DNA of 64,000 bases from Symbiodinium natans (GCA_905221605.1 CAJNDS010001458.1:374001-438000); one strand, 5' to 3'; positions 32,609-42,190 are shown, counted from the first letter of the stretch. The notes: generated by a model not told the origin, from the letters alone. A program made the numbers and translations.

Positions 32609-33101
32609 GGGCGTCAGGTTCCTAATTGATGGCAGGGTTTTTTGGGCGTGCATTTGTCGTGTAAAGACAGGAAAACATCGGTATTCTCGTGGCTTTTATC
32701 GTTTTTGGACGCGAAAAATGGACGTGCTCAAATCGCGGAAAACTACTTTCAACTACTTTAGGCGCCAGAGGAAACATCGGTATTTACGGTGTTTTCGGGC
32801 GTAATAAACGCGCATTTACGCGCGCTACTTTGTGCGGACGCGTTTTCAGAAAAGAAACAAACACCGGTATTTACAGCATTTCGCGCGTTTTTTGGGCTTG
32901 AGACCTTTTTGGGCTTGCCTGGAGATTTGGGGTTTGGGGTTTAAGGGTAGGTTTAAGACTTGGGGTTTAAGGCTAGAGACCTGTTGGGCTTGCACTGGAG
33001 ATTTGGGGTTTAGGGTTTAAGGGTGTAAGGGTAGAGGTCTTTTGGGTTTAAGGGCAGGTACACAGCGTGGTGATTTGTGCACAAAGCACAGCACGTAATT
33101 A
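32609..33101. other. Unique DNA with CGGTATTTAC motif repeats
   Basis: ACATCGGTATT, ACATCGGTATTTACGGTG and ACACCGGTATTTACAGC occur at about 32,676, 32,773 and 32,862, each followed by TTTTCG/TTTCGCG words. The same motif occurs at 26,585 and 26,842. Degenerate ITS at 32,925-33,035. Confidence 0.6.
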
Positions 33102-33204
33102 ACCCCCCCCCCCCCCAACCCCCCCCCCCCCCCACCCCACCCCCCCCCCCAACCCCCCCCCCCACCCCCCCCCCCCCAACCCCCCCCCCCCCCCCCCCCA
33201 ACCC
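33102..33204. repeat. Poly-C tract with AA interruptions
   Basis: Runs of 7 to 20 C broken by AA or A, about 100 bp. Such DNA can form i-motif/G-quadruplex structures. Long Gly frames on the minus strand are artefacts of it. Confidence 0.95.
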
Positions 33205-33310
33205 AAAAAAAAACAGAGGAAAAACAGATAAATAAACCGAAAGAAACAGCACAAAAGAGGCAAAAACAGCAAAAAAAACAGCAAAAAACACCATGATCAG
33301 TTAAGACCGT

Positions 33311-33455
33311 GTCACCTACTACTACTACAACGACGACGACGACGATACCACGACCACTACTTCCACTACCACTACTTCCACGTCCACGTCCACGTCCACG
33401 TCCACGTCCACGTCCTCCACGTCCACTACTGCTACTACGACGACGACGGCCGCCA
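33311..33455. repeat. TAC, ACG and CCACGT microsatellite
   Basis: ACTACTAC, then ACGACGACG, then six CCACGT hexamers, then ACGACG. Purely simple sequence, open in several frames. Confidence 0.9.
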
Positions 33456-33591
33456 CCCCGTTGGGGTGGGGATGGGAGTTGCTTCTCGGCATGTAAGGCC
33501 ACCAGGCAAGCGTTTCAGTGTTTGTACAGTTCACACTCATTAAAAACTTGATTGATGCTGCCTGCCCAAGACGGCCAAAGGGCTCGGGTGC

Positions 33592-33831
33592 TCAGTCTGT
33601 GACTATTTCGATCCTAGTGCTCTTGCGACTTACATCAACATTCAGTCCAAGGATGCCCAATAACGACCCTTCTTTGCTTCGTGGAATGCCTGTGAACCTT
33701 AAACCCAAACGGAACTCCTCCGCCAGAGCTTTGCTAAGCTGATCCAGATCTCCATGGAAGGCCGGCAGCTTGCTCAGTGACCTTTGGCGAAAAGGGGCGA
33801 AAGTTCGGCTCGGTTGTGCTTCGTGCAGCAA
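33592..33831 (-). other. Coding-like open frame, possible exon relic
   Basis: A minus-strand frame stays open from about 33,880 to a TGA near 33,590, without telomeric or simple repeat. Its residues look like ordinary protein: a helix-like LDQLSKALAEEFRLGL followed by GSLLGILGLNVD. The start is TTG, not ATG, so it is at best an internal exon. A GTAAGT donor-like word follows the NVD codons (about 33,638). Family not recognised. Confidence 0.25.
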
Positions 33832-34419
33832 TCGTCTAGATCCGGGATGCTGGTGTGTATCTAAAATTAGGCCAGTGCCCTAAACCCTAAACCCGAAACC
33901 CTAAACCCTAGACCCTGAGCTAAATGAACGCCAAAGGTGCGTCTCAAGCTCAAGCTCGCCACGGCCCTGTGCAGCACACCGAAGTGCATGGACCTTCCCC
34001 CAGAGGTTTAGGGTTCAGAGGTTTGGGGTTTAGGGTTTGGGGTTTAGGGTTGAGGGGTTAGGGGTTTAGGGTTTAGGGTTTAAGGGGTTTAGGGTTTAGG
34101 GTTCAGAGGTTTAGGGTTCTTTCCAAAGTGTCTGAGTTTTTCTTCGGATAGTCTTCGGCCTTCCCAATACTGACATGTTGAGTACTACTAGGCGCCAATC
34201 CAAGATGGGATCTTGGATCCGGGGCCCCAAACCCTGAACCCCTGGACCCTGAAGCCCCAAACCCTAAGCCCTAAACCCTAAAACCCTAAGCCCGAAACCC
34301 CAAACCTGAAGCCCTAAACCCTAAACCCTAAACCCTAAGCCCTAAGCCCTAAACCGCTTGAGGCCTGCTCTTGGAGAGCCTCGACCTCGCTCCGCGCCGC
34401 CTTGCGATTAAGGAGGCTT
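33832..34419. other. ITS-rich DNA
   Basis: C-strand block 33,867-33,915; G-strand block 34,005-34,125, whose ends repeat GGTTTAGGGTTCAGAGGTTT; C-strand block 34,220-34,352 with CCCTAAG variants. Confidence 0.7.
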
Positions 34420-34735
34420 TGGGGGTTTTGGGGTTTAGGGGTTTCTGGGTTTTAGGGGGTTTAGGGTTTTCGGTTTTTTGGGGGGTTTCAGGGTTTAAGG
34501 GTTTAGGGGTTTTGGGGTTTGGGGGTTTAGGGTTCAGGGGTTTAGGGGTTTAGGGGTTTAGGGGTTTAGGGGTTTGGGTGGTTTTGGTTGGGGGCTTGGG
34601 GGTTTAGGGGTTTGGGTGGTTTTTGGGGGTTTGGGGGCTTGGGGGGTTTAGGGTTTAGGGTTTAGGGTTTAGGGTTTAGGGTTTAGGGTTTAGGGTTTAG
34701 GGTTTAGGGTTTAGGGTTCAGGGCTTTGGGGGGGG
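34420..34735 (+). repeat. Long ITS, 8-mer TTTAGGGG then 7-mer TTTAGGG
   Basis: About 300 bp: irregular units, then a run of TTTAGGGG 8-mers, then about eleven perfect TTTAGGG units, then a G-run. Confidence 0.9.
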
Positions 34736-34774
34736 GGGGTTCGGGGGTCGGGTTTGGGGAGTTGGGGGTTTAGG

Positions 34775-34870
34775 GCCTACACCCTAAACCCTAAACCCTA
34801 AACCTTAAACCTTAAACCTTAAACCCTAAACCCCATAAACCCTACTAAACCCTAGACCCTAAACCCTAGC
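34775..34870 (-). repeat. Interstitial telomeric repeat, opposite orientation
   Basis: C-strand units with three CCTTAAA variants. It faces the G-strand array ending at 34,735, so the pair is head-to-head with about 40 bp between. Confidence 0.85.
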
Positions 34871-35286
34871 CCTCAACGCCTTCAGTGGCGGCGGTTTCGG
34901 ACCGCCAGAGTAGCCCATGGTGGCGTAGCCCACAAAGAGGGCCTGATGGCCCTAAGGGTTGGTTCGCCCTATACTGTCCAAGCCAAAGCAAGATTGAGGA
35001 GGGGGGCCTGTACTGACGCAACAGGCGATCCAGTGCGTCCTCTTCACTGCATGTGGTCGCCGGTTCTGCTGGAGTGGGGTGAGGAGGACCCAACGTCTGT
35101 TGCCACGGCCGCGAGGGGACGTGAGCTTGCCAATGTCCCATGTGCAGCTGCCTCTTCTGCTTCCGGTCCTGCTGTTCGCACGCCTCGACTTCGTCAGGTG
35201 AAGCTGGTGGCATCATGTGAGCGAGTCGCCACAGAAAATCCTTTAGGACTCGCGCCTCGCACCTTAACTTCTTGATTTCAAAAAAA
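34871..35286. other. Unique island with overlapping open frames
   Basis: Minus-strand 35,216-34,866 starts at tandem ATG codons and reads 116 residues, with an acidic/basic start (SPDEVEACEQQDRKQK). Plus-strand 34,946-35,275 is also open. Composition is protein-like, but neither can be assigned. The tail of the minus frame is His/Leu/Gly-rich and less convincing. Confidence 0.35.
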
Positions 35287-35507
35287 GGTTTAGGGTTTAG
35301 GGTTTAGGGTTCAGGGTTCAGGGTTTAGGGCTTCAGGACCCGTGCCTGGCAAATTTACCACTTACCTCGCGAAAGTAGTACCTCGCAGCGGCCTCAATCA
35401 AAGCCAACGTCCAGAGGCGCTGCAGAACCCACCCAGGCGTTAACCAGCCCAGGCTATCGCTTTCTAAACCTTCCAGCAACCACCCCCCTAAACACCAAAC
35501 CCTCAAC

Positions 35508-35617
35508 CTAGAATCAGGAGTCGCTTACCTGCAAAGGGTGCCGTTTTTGTTTTAAAGGGGGGTTAACGGGAACCTAAACCCTAAAAACATGGAATAAGTG
35601 CCTACTCTGGGTCCTAG
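35508..35617. mobile_element. F7 element, copy 2
   Basis: CTAGAATCAGGAG faces CTACTCTGGGTCCTAG, with the shared centre GGGTGCCGTTTTTG. An ITS starts about 4 bp after its right end. Confidence 0.6.
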
Positions 35618-35744
35618 AAACCCTAAACCCTAAACCCTCTAAACCTCGAAGGTTTGGGGGTTACATTGGCCTTATGCTGGATGTCCTTTTCCTGCTCCTT
35701 GAGGGAGTTGATGGCATCCTGGAAGGAGGCAACCCGACCCAACA

Positions 35745-35975
35745 GCCCTAAACCCTAAACCCTAAACCCCTAAACCCTAAACCCTAAACCCCTAAACCCC
35801 TAAACCCTAAACCCTAAACCCCTAAACCCCTAAACCCTAAACCCTAAACCCCAAACCCCAAACCCCAAACCCCAAACCCCAAACCCGAAACCCTAAACCC
35901 TAAACCCTAAACCCTAAACCCTAAACCCTAAACCCTAAACCCTAAACCCTAAACCCTAAACCCAACCCCAAAACA
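35745..35975 (-). repeat. Long ITS with 8-mer and CCCCAAA sub-blocks
   Basis: About thirty units: alternating 7- and 8-mers in a repeated pattern, six CCCCAAA units, then about ten perfect CCCTAAA. Confidence 0.95.
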
Positions 35976-36232
35976 CAACCCCGAAAACACAACCCCAAAT
36001 GAAGAGGAAGTCAGGTAGCCCGGTGCCCAGCCACTGAGACTTCGAGCTCAGCCAGTTGGCGGAGGAGCTCTGCCTCCGGCTTAGGGTTCAGGGGGTTTAG
36101 GGTTTCGGGTTCAGGGTCTATAGGGAGGGTCTATAGGGTTTCGGGTTTGGGGTCTATAGGGTTTGGGGCGTTTATAGGGTTAAGGGTTTAGGATTTCGGG
36201 CCTATGGGGGCTTAGAGGCTCTGTAGGGTCTA

Positions 36233-36356
36233 TATCCCAAGGGTCCTGGGAGGATCCAAAAAGTAGAACCCCCAAATAGGACCCTGTGCTACTACTAGGT
36301 CATTCTTAGGAACGCTTAAAGGGATCGACTTTTTGGATCCTTCCCGGGGTCTGGGT
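36233..36356. mobile_element. F8 foldback element
   Basis: CCCAAGGGTCCTGGGAGGAT plus CCAAAAAGT at the left is the imperfect complement of ACTTTTTGGATCC...GGGGTCTGGG at the right. The centre contains CTACTACTAGGTC. TATA-like flanks on both sides. Single copy in the window. Confidence 0.6.
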
Positions 36357-36359
36357 ATA

Positions 36360-36460
36360 GGGCTAAGGGTTTAGGGTTTAGGGCTTAGGGCTTAGGGTTT
36401 GGGGTTTTGGGGTTTTGGGTTTGGGGTTTGGGGTTTGGGGTTTAGGGTTTCGGGTGCAGT
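36360..36460 (+). repeat. ITS with TTTGGGG variants
   Basis: GGGTTTAGGG and GGCTTAG units followed by four TTTGGGG units. A degenerate G-strand block at 36,080-36,230 precedes F8. Confidence 0.85.
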
Positions 36461-37354
36461 TTTAGGTTGCGGGGTCGACACTTAGGGGTTTGGGGTTTCA
36501 GCGCGTGCTTGGGAATTCGGGTACCAGTGGGCGGCACGAAGCAGCCTCACAACCCGTATGCCCTTCCTCTGGAACCGGCTGCTTCTACGAATGGATTACA
36601 AAGTAACTTGCAACAAGCATGCAGGCTTCTGGCTCTTTATGATATAGGGTTTAGTATGGGTTATTGCAGCCCTAATCCTGAAGCCCCAGACCCTAAAAAC
36701 CGTGGCTCATCTTGCAGGCCACCTGTAGGTTAGGTTTCGGAACAAGTTCGAAAGCTTCGTGAGGTGCGAAGAGCAGCTTTGGCCCGATTGTGGAGGGCCA
36801 TCTAATACTTTTCTCCGGCACCAGAACAGGCCAAAAGGGTCAGGGGTCTGAAAAATAGCACCCGCCCTGCCTGGCCTGGCCTGAGGCCCCCTGGTCCTTG
36901 GGCACGCTGCGGCGGGGGGTCAGGGACGCCCTGGGCTGGGGCCCTGGGGTACCCATTCCCGAAAGGGCCAGCCACCTCCGGTCACGACCTCGAAGTTTAG
37001 GGTAACCAGTACTGGTCCCGAGGAGAACGTGTTCCGGTACCGGGCCCATCGTGGGCGCTACCGACCCCCATGCTGTGGGAGGCGGGCGAACGACCGGGTT
37101 GCCTTGTGCCATCGAGGTCAAGGGCTTAAGCGCCGCCCCAACGTAGGGGGGCGGCCTAAGCCCTGAGTTTAGGGTTTATTAGGGTTTAGGTTTCTATCAC
37201 AGCGAACCCTAAACCCTAAACCCTAAACCCTCAACCCCTAAACCCTAAACCCTGAGCCCAAAAAAGGCCTGGGCAGTGATCAGCGAAGCGTTGCTCTCCA
37301 CGTTGTCCACCTGTTCAGGGGCGGGAGCGGCAGGGATGTGCGCGCCACTTCCCA
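36461..37354. other. Unique DNA, no gene seen
   Basis: Longer than usual unique stretch (36,480-37,140) with open frames on both strands and no recognised motif. ITS at 37,205-37,258. Confidence 0.5.
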
Positions 37355-37820
37355 TAGGGTTTAGGGTTTAGGGTTTGGGGTTTAGGGTCTAGGGTTTGGG
37401 GTTTAGGGTTTAGGGTGTAGGGTTTAGGGTCTCGGGTTTAGGGCTCAGGAATCAGATGTCAGTCGATGGGCGGGGCCGCCAGTGCACTCAAACAAGTGCT
37501 TCTGAACGAACGGACCACGAAGCCCTAAACCCTAAACCCCAAACCCCAAACCCTAAACCCTAAACCCTAAACCCCTAAACCCTAAACCCTAAACCTTAAA
37601 CCCTAAACCCTATTTTGCTGATCAGCCGCCTGGCTGGGGAGATTTCGGTGGTACCAGAAGGGGGATGGGGTGATGGAAGAGTTGACCACCCCCGACAACG
37701 CACTTGAAGTTCTCACCCTAAACCCTAAACCCCTAAACCCTAAACCCTGAACCCTAAACCCTAAACCCTAAACCCTAAACCCCTAAACCCCTAAACCCTA
37801 AACCTAAACCCTAAACCCTT
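37355..37820. repeat. Three ITS arrays of mixed orientation
   Basis: G-strand 37,355-37,448, C-strand 37,522-37,612 and C-strand 37,716-37,820, separated by unique DNA of 70-100 bp. Confidence 0.9.
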
Positions 37821-37927
37821 TGTGGCGGCTTGTGCTCCCGTGAACTTCAGGCGAAGCAGCTCCATACTTCTCCAATAACCAAGGGGAAAAGAAGGCTAAA
37901 CTTCATTATTTTTACTACTCAATAATT

Positions 37928-38076
37928 ATGGGTTCCCCAACTACTCCCCTCTATACTGCCCCCCCTAGGTTCCCCCCTTAAATATCCTTAATTAGGCCTA
38001 ATTATCCCTAAATAGCCTTAATTATGGGGGGAACCTAGGGGGGGGTAGTATAGAGGGGGGTAGTAGGGGAACCCAT
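37928..38076. mobile_element. F5 long hairpin element
   Basis: ATGGGTTCCCCAACTACTCC...CCTAGGTTCCCCCC pairs with GGGGGGAACCTAGG...GGGGAACCCAT over about 50 bp per arm. The loop is AT-rich, with TTAATTAGGCCTAATTA inside it. A partial relative is at 30,229. Confidence 0.75.
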
Positions 38077-38443
38077 GAAATAAGGAAACCCAAGTAAGAC
38101 TCAACATGGACCGGTCGGTTTCTGGCAACCGCAGCCGGCGTTTGCTGTTGCAAGTGCCTGCGCAAACGGCTTCAGACTGCACATGCGAGGGCGTAGCGTG
38201 CAGCACGACATGCGTGTGTTCGGGTATAGCACGTTGAGCTCTTGGCGCACCTCCCCCGCGCACTGTCCTGCCATTGGGCCCCATGCAAGCCCTGAGCCCT
38301 AATCCCCAAACCCTAACCCTAAACCCTAAACCCTAAACCCCAAACCCTAATGGTTGTGTCGAGGCCTGAACCGCTGCAGAAGCGGTCTTCAAACCTTGCA
38401 GCTTGGATCCCCCGAGTGTTGTCGCCGTTGCTGAGGGTGTGGA
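38077..38443. other. Unique DNA with one ITS
   Basis: C-strand block at 38,292-38,352. No gene seen. Confidence 0.6.
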
Positions 38444-38532
38444 GTTCAGGGCGTAGGGTTTAGGGTTTAGGGTTTAGGGTTTAGGGTTTGGGGTTTAAGG
38501 CTTAGGGTTTGGGGTTCAGGGCGTAGGGTTTA
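38444..38532 (+). repeat. ITS between 19-bp direct repeats
   Basis: GTTCAGGGCGTAGGGTTTA is perfect at 38,444-38,462 and 38,514-38,532, with TTTAGGG units between. The direct repeat is itself telomere-like except for CAGGGCG, so tandem duplication is an alternative. Confidence 0.65.
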
Positions 38533-39359
38533 TGTTACGTGCCTCCTTCTGGATCTTCTCGGGAGGCGGTGAAGAAACCTGCTTTCTGCATGCAAACGAG
38601 CCCGAAGGTTTATCTTTAAGCACCAAGACAAAAAGCTTGTAGGGTTTGAGGTTCAGCGCCCAGATGGATCGAAAAATGCCCATATTCTTGCAACATGACC
38701 ATCCGGAAAGGTACAGAAGCTAAACTACTGGGGTATCCACCTAGCAACGCTAACTGTGGGGTTGTCCAGCAACTGAGAGCTTGGGTTTAAGTCTCCACGT
38801 CCATGTTGACGAACACTACACGCTGCTGCCTGAATGGCTGAAGCTTGGGGCAAGAGGCTTAGGGCACAGGGCTTCGGGTTGAGGTGTATAATATGGGGTT
38901 GCGACAGGGTTCGAGCCCAGTGCCACCACCCAAAAGGGAGGAACACTTCTCTACGCCCTCAAACCTGAACCTGCACCCCCGAAACTCCCAAACTCCTGAA
39001 CCGAAAGCCCCTGCACCGGTTAAACCCTGAATTGAACTCCAAACTTCGTAAATATAACCTCCTGAAACCCCAATATTCAGCGAGGCTCTGGCACCAACCC
39101 CCCAGGTACCCCAAACCCCAAATGAAGGGCTAGTTGGCTCCCTCAACTTCCAGAACCCTTTGTAGGGCTACGCGCAGGAAAGGCCTAAAGCCCCGAAAGC
39201 CCCGAGATCAGCGCCTGCGGGAGGTTCGGAATGCTCCGGTTCAGGGCTCCAATCTCCTGGAGGCTTTGGGGATTAGGTCTTAGGCTGTCAGGAATCAGTT
39301 TTTCATGATAGAGTTGCGGGTTTGTAGGTCGCAGGGCTTCAAAGTCTAGGGTTCGTTGG
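38533..39359. other. Unique DNA, no gene seen
   Basis: No telomeric array for about 800 bp. A frame at 38,859-39,146 (minus) has no recognised feature. Confidence 0.5.
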
Positions 39360-39545
39360 GTTAGGGTTTAGGGTTTAGGGTTTAGGGTTTAGGGTTTAGG
39401 GTTTAGGGTTTAGGGTTTAGGGTTTAGGGTTTAGGGTTAGGGTTTAGGGTTTGGGTTTAGGTTTAGGGTTTAGGGTTTAGGGTTTAGGGTGTAGGGTTTA
39501 GGGTGTAGGGTTTAGGGTTTGGGTTTTTTCGGGTTTCGGTTTAGG
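39360..39545 (+). repeat. Long ITS
   Basis: About twenty-five units, perfect for the first ten, then TGTAGGG and TTTCGGG variants. Confidence 0.95.
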
Positions 39546-39669
39546 GTTTCGGGTTTTCGGGTTTCAGTGGCTCAGGATTTAGCAGTCCCGCCCCCCCCCC
39601 CCCCCCCCCCCGGCGCTGATCCCGGACCGTTGAGGATTTGGGGGTCGAAGAGCGGCTCAGCAGTTCAAG
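39546..39669. other. Short spacer with poly-C
   Basis: About twenty consecutive C at 39,592-39,611, otherwise unique. Confidence 0.7.
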
Positions 39670-39876
39670 AGTTAGGGTTGGGTTTAGGGTTTAGGGTTTA
39701 GGGTTTAGGGTTTAGGGTTTAGGGTTTAGGGTTTAGGGTTTAGGGTTAGGGTTTAGGGTTTAGGGTTTAGGGTTTAGGTTTAGGGCGAGCGGGGTAGGGG
39801 GAGGGGGGGGGGGGGGAGGGTTAGGGTGTAATTAGGGTTTAGGGTGGGGTTTGGGGTTTAGGGTTTAGGGTTTAGC
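39670..39876 (+). repeat. ITS arrays flanking a G-run
   Basis: Perfect TTTAGGG units to about 39,785, G-run at 39,797-39,817, further units to 39,876. Confidence 0.9.
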
Positions 39877-39983
39877 GACTAGGTAGGGGCCCTTCGGTCA
39901 GTCAGAAGTCCGCCCAGCAAGCCCGCAACCCTGAAACCCTAACAGCTCTTGATCTGGGTTGGCTGTTGCTCGTTGGGGACCGT

Positions 39984-40135
39984 TTGGGATGTTCCCCCTT
40001 TTCCGAACAGTCCAGAATGAGGGAATTATCATAGAGGGTACTATATTCCTTAACCCTAAACACTAAACCCTAAACCCTAAACCCTAAAAATCCCTAAACT
40101 TATTACGGACTGCTAGTAGAAGGGGAAAATCCCAA
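39984..40135. mobile_element. F1 MITE, copy D, interrupted by an ITS
   Basis: TTGGGATGTTCCCCC at the left and GGACTGCTAGTAGAAGGGG...ATCCCAA at the right match the F1 ends. GGGACCGT and GGGACC(C)GT flank it as an 8-bp duplication with one indel. The centre contains a CCCTAAA array (40,049-40,099) absent from copies A, B and C, so the telomere repeat arrived after the MITE. Confidence 0.75.
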
Positions 40136-40423
40136 GGGACCCGTGTAAGTAAGTTGTTAAACTTTTATGGGCCATAATATAAGCGTTTGTAGGGTTTCGG
40201 GCCCACAGAGCCCTAAACCCTAAACCCTAAACCCTAAACCCTAAACCCTAAACCTTGAACCCTAGACTCATGTAACCCTAAAACTTATTCGGAATCAGCC
40301 CCAGTGATTGGGTGGCAGTGAAGGAACGCAAATTCTAAGATACCATTAGAGACATCGGAGACAACAGGGGGTGAACAAAAACAACAAAAAACGGGGTGAG
40401 GTTCCGAGGCCCCTCAGCCTACG
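40136..40423. other. Unique DNA with one ITS
   Basis: C-strand block of about eight units at 40,208-40,268. No gene seen. Confidence 0.6.
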
Positions 40424-40475
40424 ACCCTTATCCCTAAACCCTAAACCCTAAACCCTAAACCCTAAACCCTTATCC
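40424..40475 (-). repeat. ITS with 10-bp flanking direct repeat
   Basis: ACCCTTATCC at 40,424-40,433 and 40,466-40,475 brackets about five perfect telomere units. ACCCT can be telomeric on the right side, so TTATCC is the certain part. Confidence 0.75.
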
Positions 40476-40954
40476 GGTAAAATTTGGGCTTAGGGTTTAG
40501 GGCTCCTGGTGCAGCTCGGTGATGGACCTCGGGAAGGGTCCCTACTGTCCTTGTTTTGTTGGGAACGCTTCAGAATCCAGATCCCTAGGTAGGGCACCTT
40601 TTTGGGTTCAGGGTGTTGGGGTGTTGTGGTGGTAGGGTTTTCGGGGTTAGGGTGGTGTTGGGGGTTTGGGGTCTTAGGCTTTTTGGTCCGGGGTCCAAGG
40701 GTTTTCGGGTTGGGGGTCTTCAATTAGGGCTAAGAGGCTGAGGGATCCCCCCCCCTACCTACTTGAAGGCCATTAGTGAGGTCTGCATCCAAGGTTGGAT
40801 GTAGGGTAGCTAGGAGTTCGAGCTGGTTGCAGCCTGGTTTGGGTTCTCTGTAACCCTGCCAAAAAAGCGGACCATTCCCTAACCCTAAACCCTAAACCCT
40901 AAACCATGAACCCTAAAACCATAAAAAAACCCTAAGCCCTAACCCCCACCCCCT

Positions 40955-40985
<31 letters not shown>

Positions 40986-41072
40986 AAAAAAAAAACGTTA
41001 GAGAGTCGGCACCATGACTCAATGGTCAGCTGAAGCCCCACACCCAGCCCCCTGCACCCCGGAAAAAGGGGC
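40476..41072. other. Unique DNA, poly-C/poly-A
   Basis: C-run then A-run at 40,958-40,995, ITS-like words at 40,878-40,945 and 40,600-40,700. No gene seen. Confidence 0.6.
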
Positions 41073-41163
41073 AGGGTTTAGGGTTTAGGGTTTAGGGTTT
41101 AGGGTTTAGGGTTTAGGGTTTAGGGTTTAGGGTTTAGGGTTTAGGGTTTAGGGTTTAGGGTTA
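41073..41163 (+). repeat. Interstitial telomeric repeat, perfect
   Basis: Twelve to thirteen perfect TTTAGGG units. Confidence 0.95.
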
Positions 41164-41210
41164 AGAGACGCGCAGTTCCCTTCAGCTGCAGGTTCGGTGG
41201 TTCACGTCAT

Positions 41211-41272
41211 TGCTGAGTTCATAAGCCCCCCCCCTCTCCCACCCCTAAAAAAAGTGTACACTGTCAGTTCTA
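41211..41272. repeat. Dispersed repeat F9, copy 1
   Basis: TTGCTGAGTTCATAAGCCCC, a C-rich spacer, then AAAAAAAGTGTACACTGTCA and GTTCT. The same order occurs at 49,406-49,470. Contains the palindrome AGTGTACACT. Confidence 0.65.
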
Positions 41273-41285
41273 TATCCCAAAAAAA

Positions 41286-41441
41286 TCAGGGCTAAACCCT
41301 AAACCCTAAACCCTAAACCCTAAAGCCTAAAGCCTAAACCCTAAACCCTAAACCCTAAACCCTAAACCCTAAACCCTAAACCCTAAACCCTAAACCCTAA
41401 ACCCTAAACCCTAAACCCTAAACCCAAACCCGTTCAGGGCT
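41286..41441 (-). repeat. Long ITS with perfect 8-bp flanking direct repeat
   Basis: TCAGGGCT at 41,286-41,293 and 41,434-41,441 brackets about nineteen CCCTAAA units. Confidence 0.75.
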
Positions 41442-41527
41442 TAGGCGAAGCCACGCAAGAAGAGGACGAGGGGCGTGGCGACCTGCATCTCTTGTCGCTG
41501 CAGCTGAAGCGCCATCTCTCCCTTGCA

Positions 41528-41808
41528 GGGTTTAGGGTTTAGGGTTTAGGGTTTGGGGTTTGGGGTTTAAGGTTTGGGGTTTAGGGTTTGGGAGTTTGGG
41601 GTGTAGGATTTGGGGTTTGGGGTTTGGAGTTTTGGGTTCGGTAAGCCTTCGATGCTTAATGCCCTAATTTGGGGATACCCTCCTAAACTCCCGCAACCCT
41701 TAACTCTAAACCCTAAACCCCAAACCCCAAACCCCAAACCCCAAACCCTAAACCCCAAACCCCAAACCCCAAACCCCAAACCCTAAACCCTAAACCCTAA
41801 ACCCTCGC
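41528..41808. repeat. Inverted pair of ITS arrays with TTTGGGG/CCCCAAA blocks
   Basis: G-strand array 41,528-41,640 and C-strand array 41,700-41,808, about 60 bp apart. Both contain homogeneous G-variant runs, so the pair could fold into a large hairpin. Confidence 0.85.
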
Positions 41809-42190
41809 CCCCAAAACCAGATTCCTTTCAGTAGCCGTGCTTGGGCCTTCAGATCGGTCATCGCAGCCTCGAGGGTGGCTGCCTTCACCTTGTCAGGGTT
41901 TAAGGTTTAGGGTTTAGGGTTTAGGGTTTAGGGCTAGGGCGCTGGGACGCTGTGAGGTGTTAGGGGTTTAGAGTTTAGGGTTTAGTTAGGTTTAGGGTTT
42001 AGGGTCAGGGCTTTTAGGTTTCTTGTTTTTTCGGCGGGGGTCTTATGAGGTCGTTTAGGGCGTTCAGGGCCTTTGTGGGGCTTTAATTAGCTTGTGAGGT
42101 CTTTCGAAAGTTTGGGGGGTTCAGGTTGTAAAGCTCGAAGCTGTACGGTTAGGGTTGTAGGTTCAGGGTTTGGGTGCTTTGGTTGTGGCC
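41809..42190. other. Unique DNA with degenerate ITS
   Basis: G-strand array at 41,896-42,010 with decayed units. Confidence 0.65.

Noticed and set aside
33010-33551. Gly-rich and Val-rich frames over the poly-C and hexamer repeats
   Set aside because: Direct translations of simple sequence.
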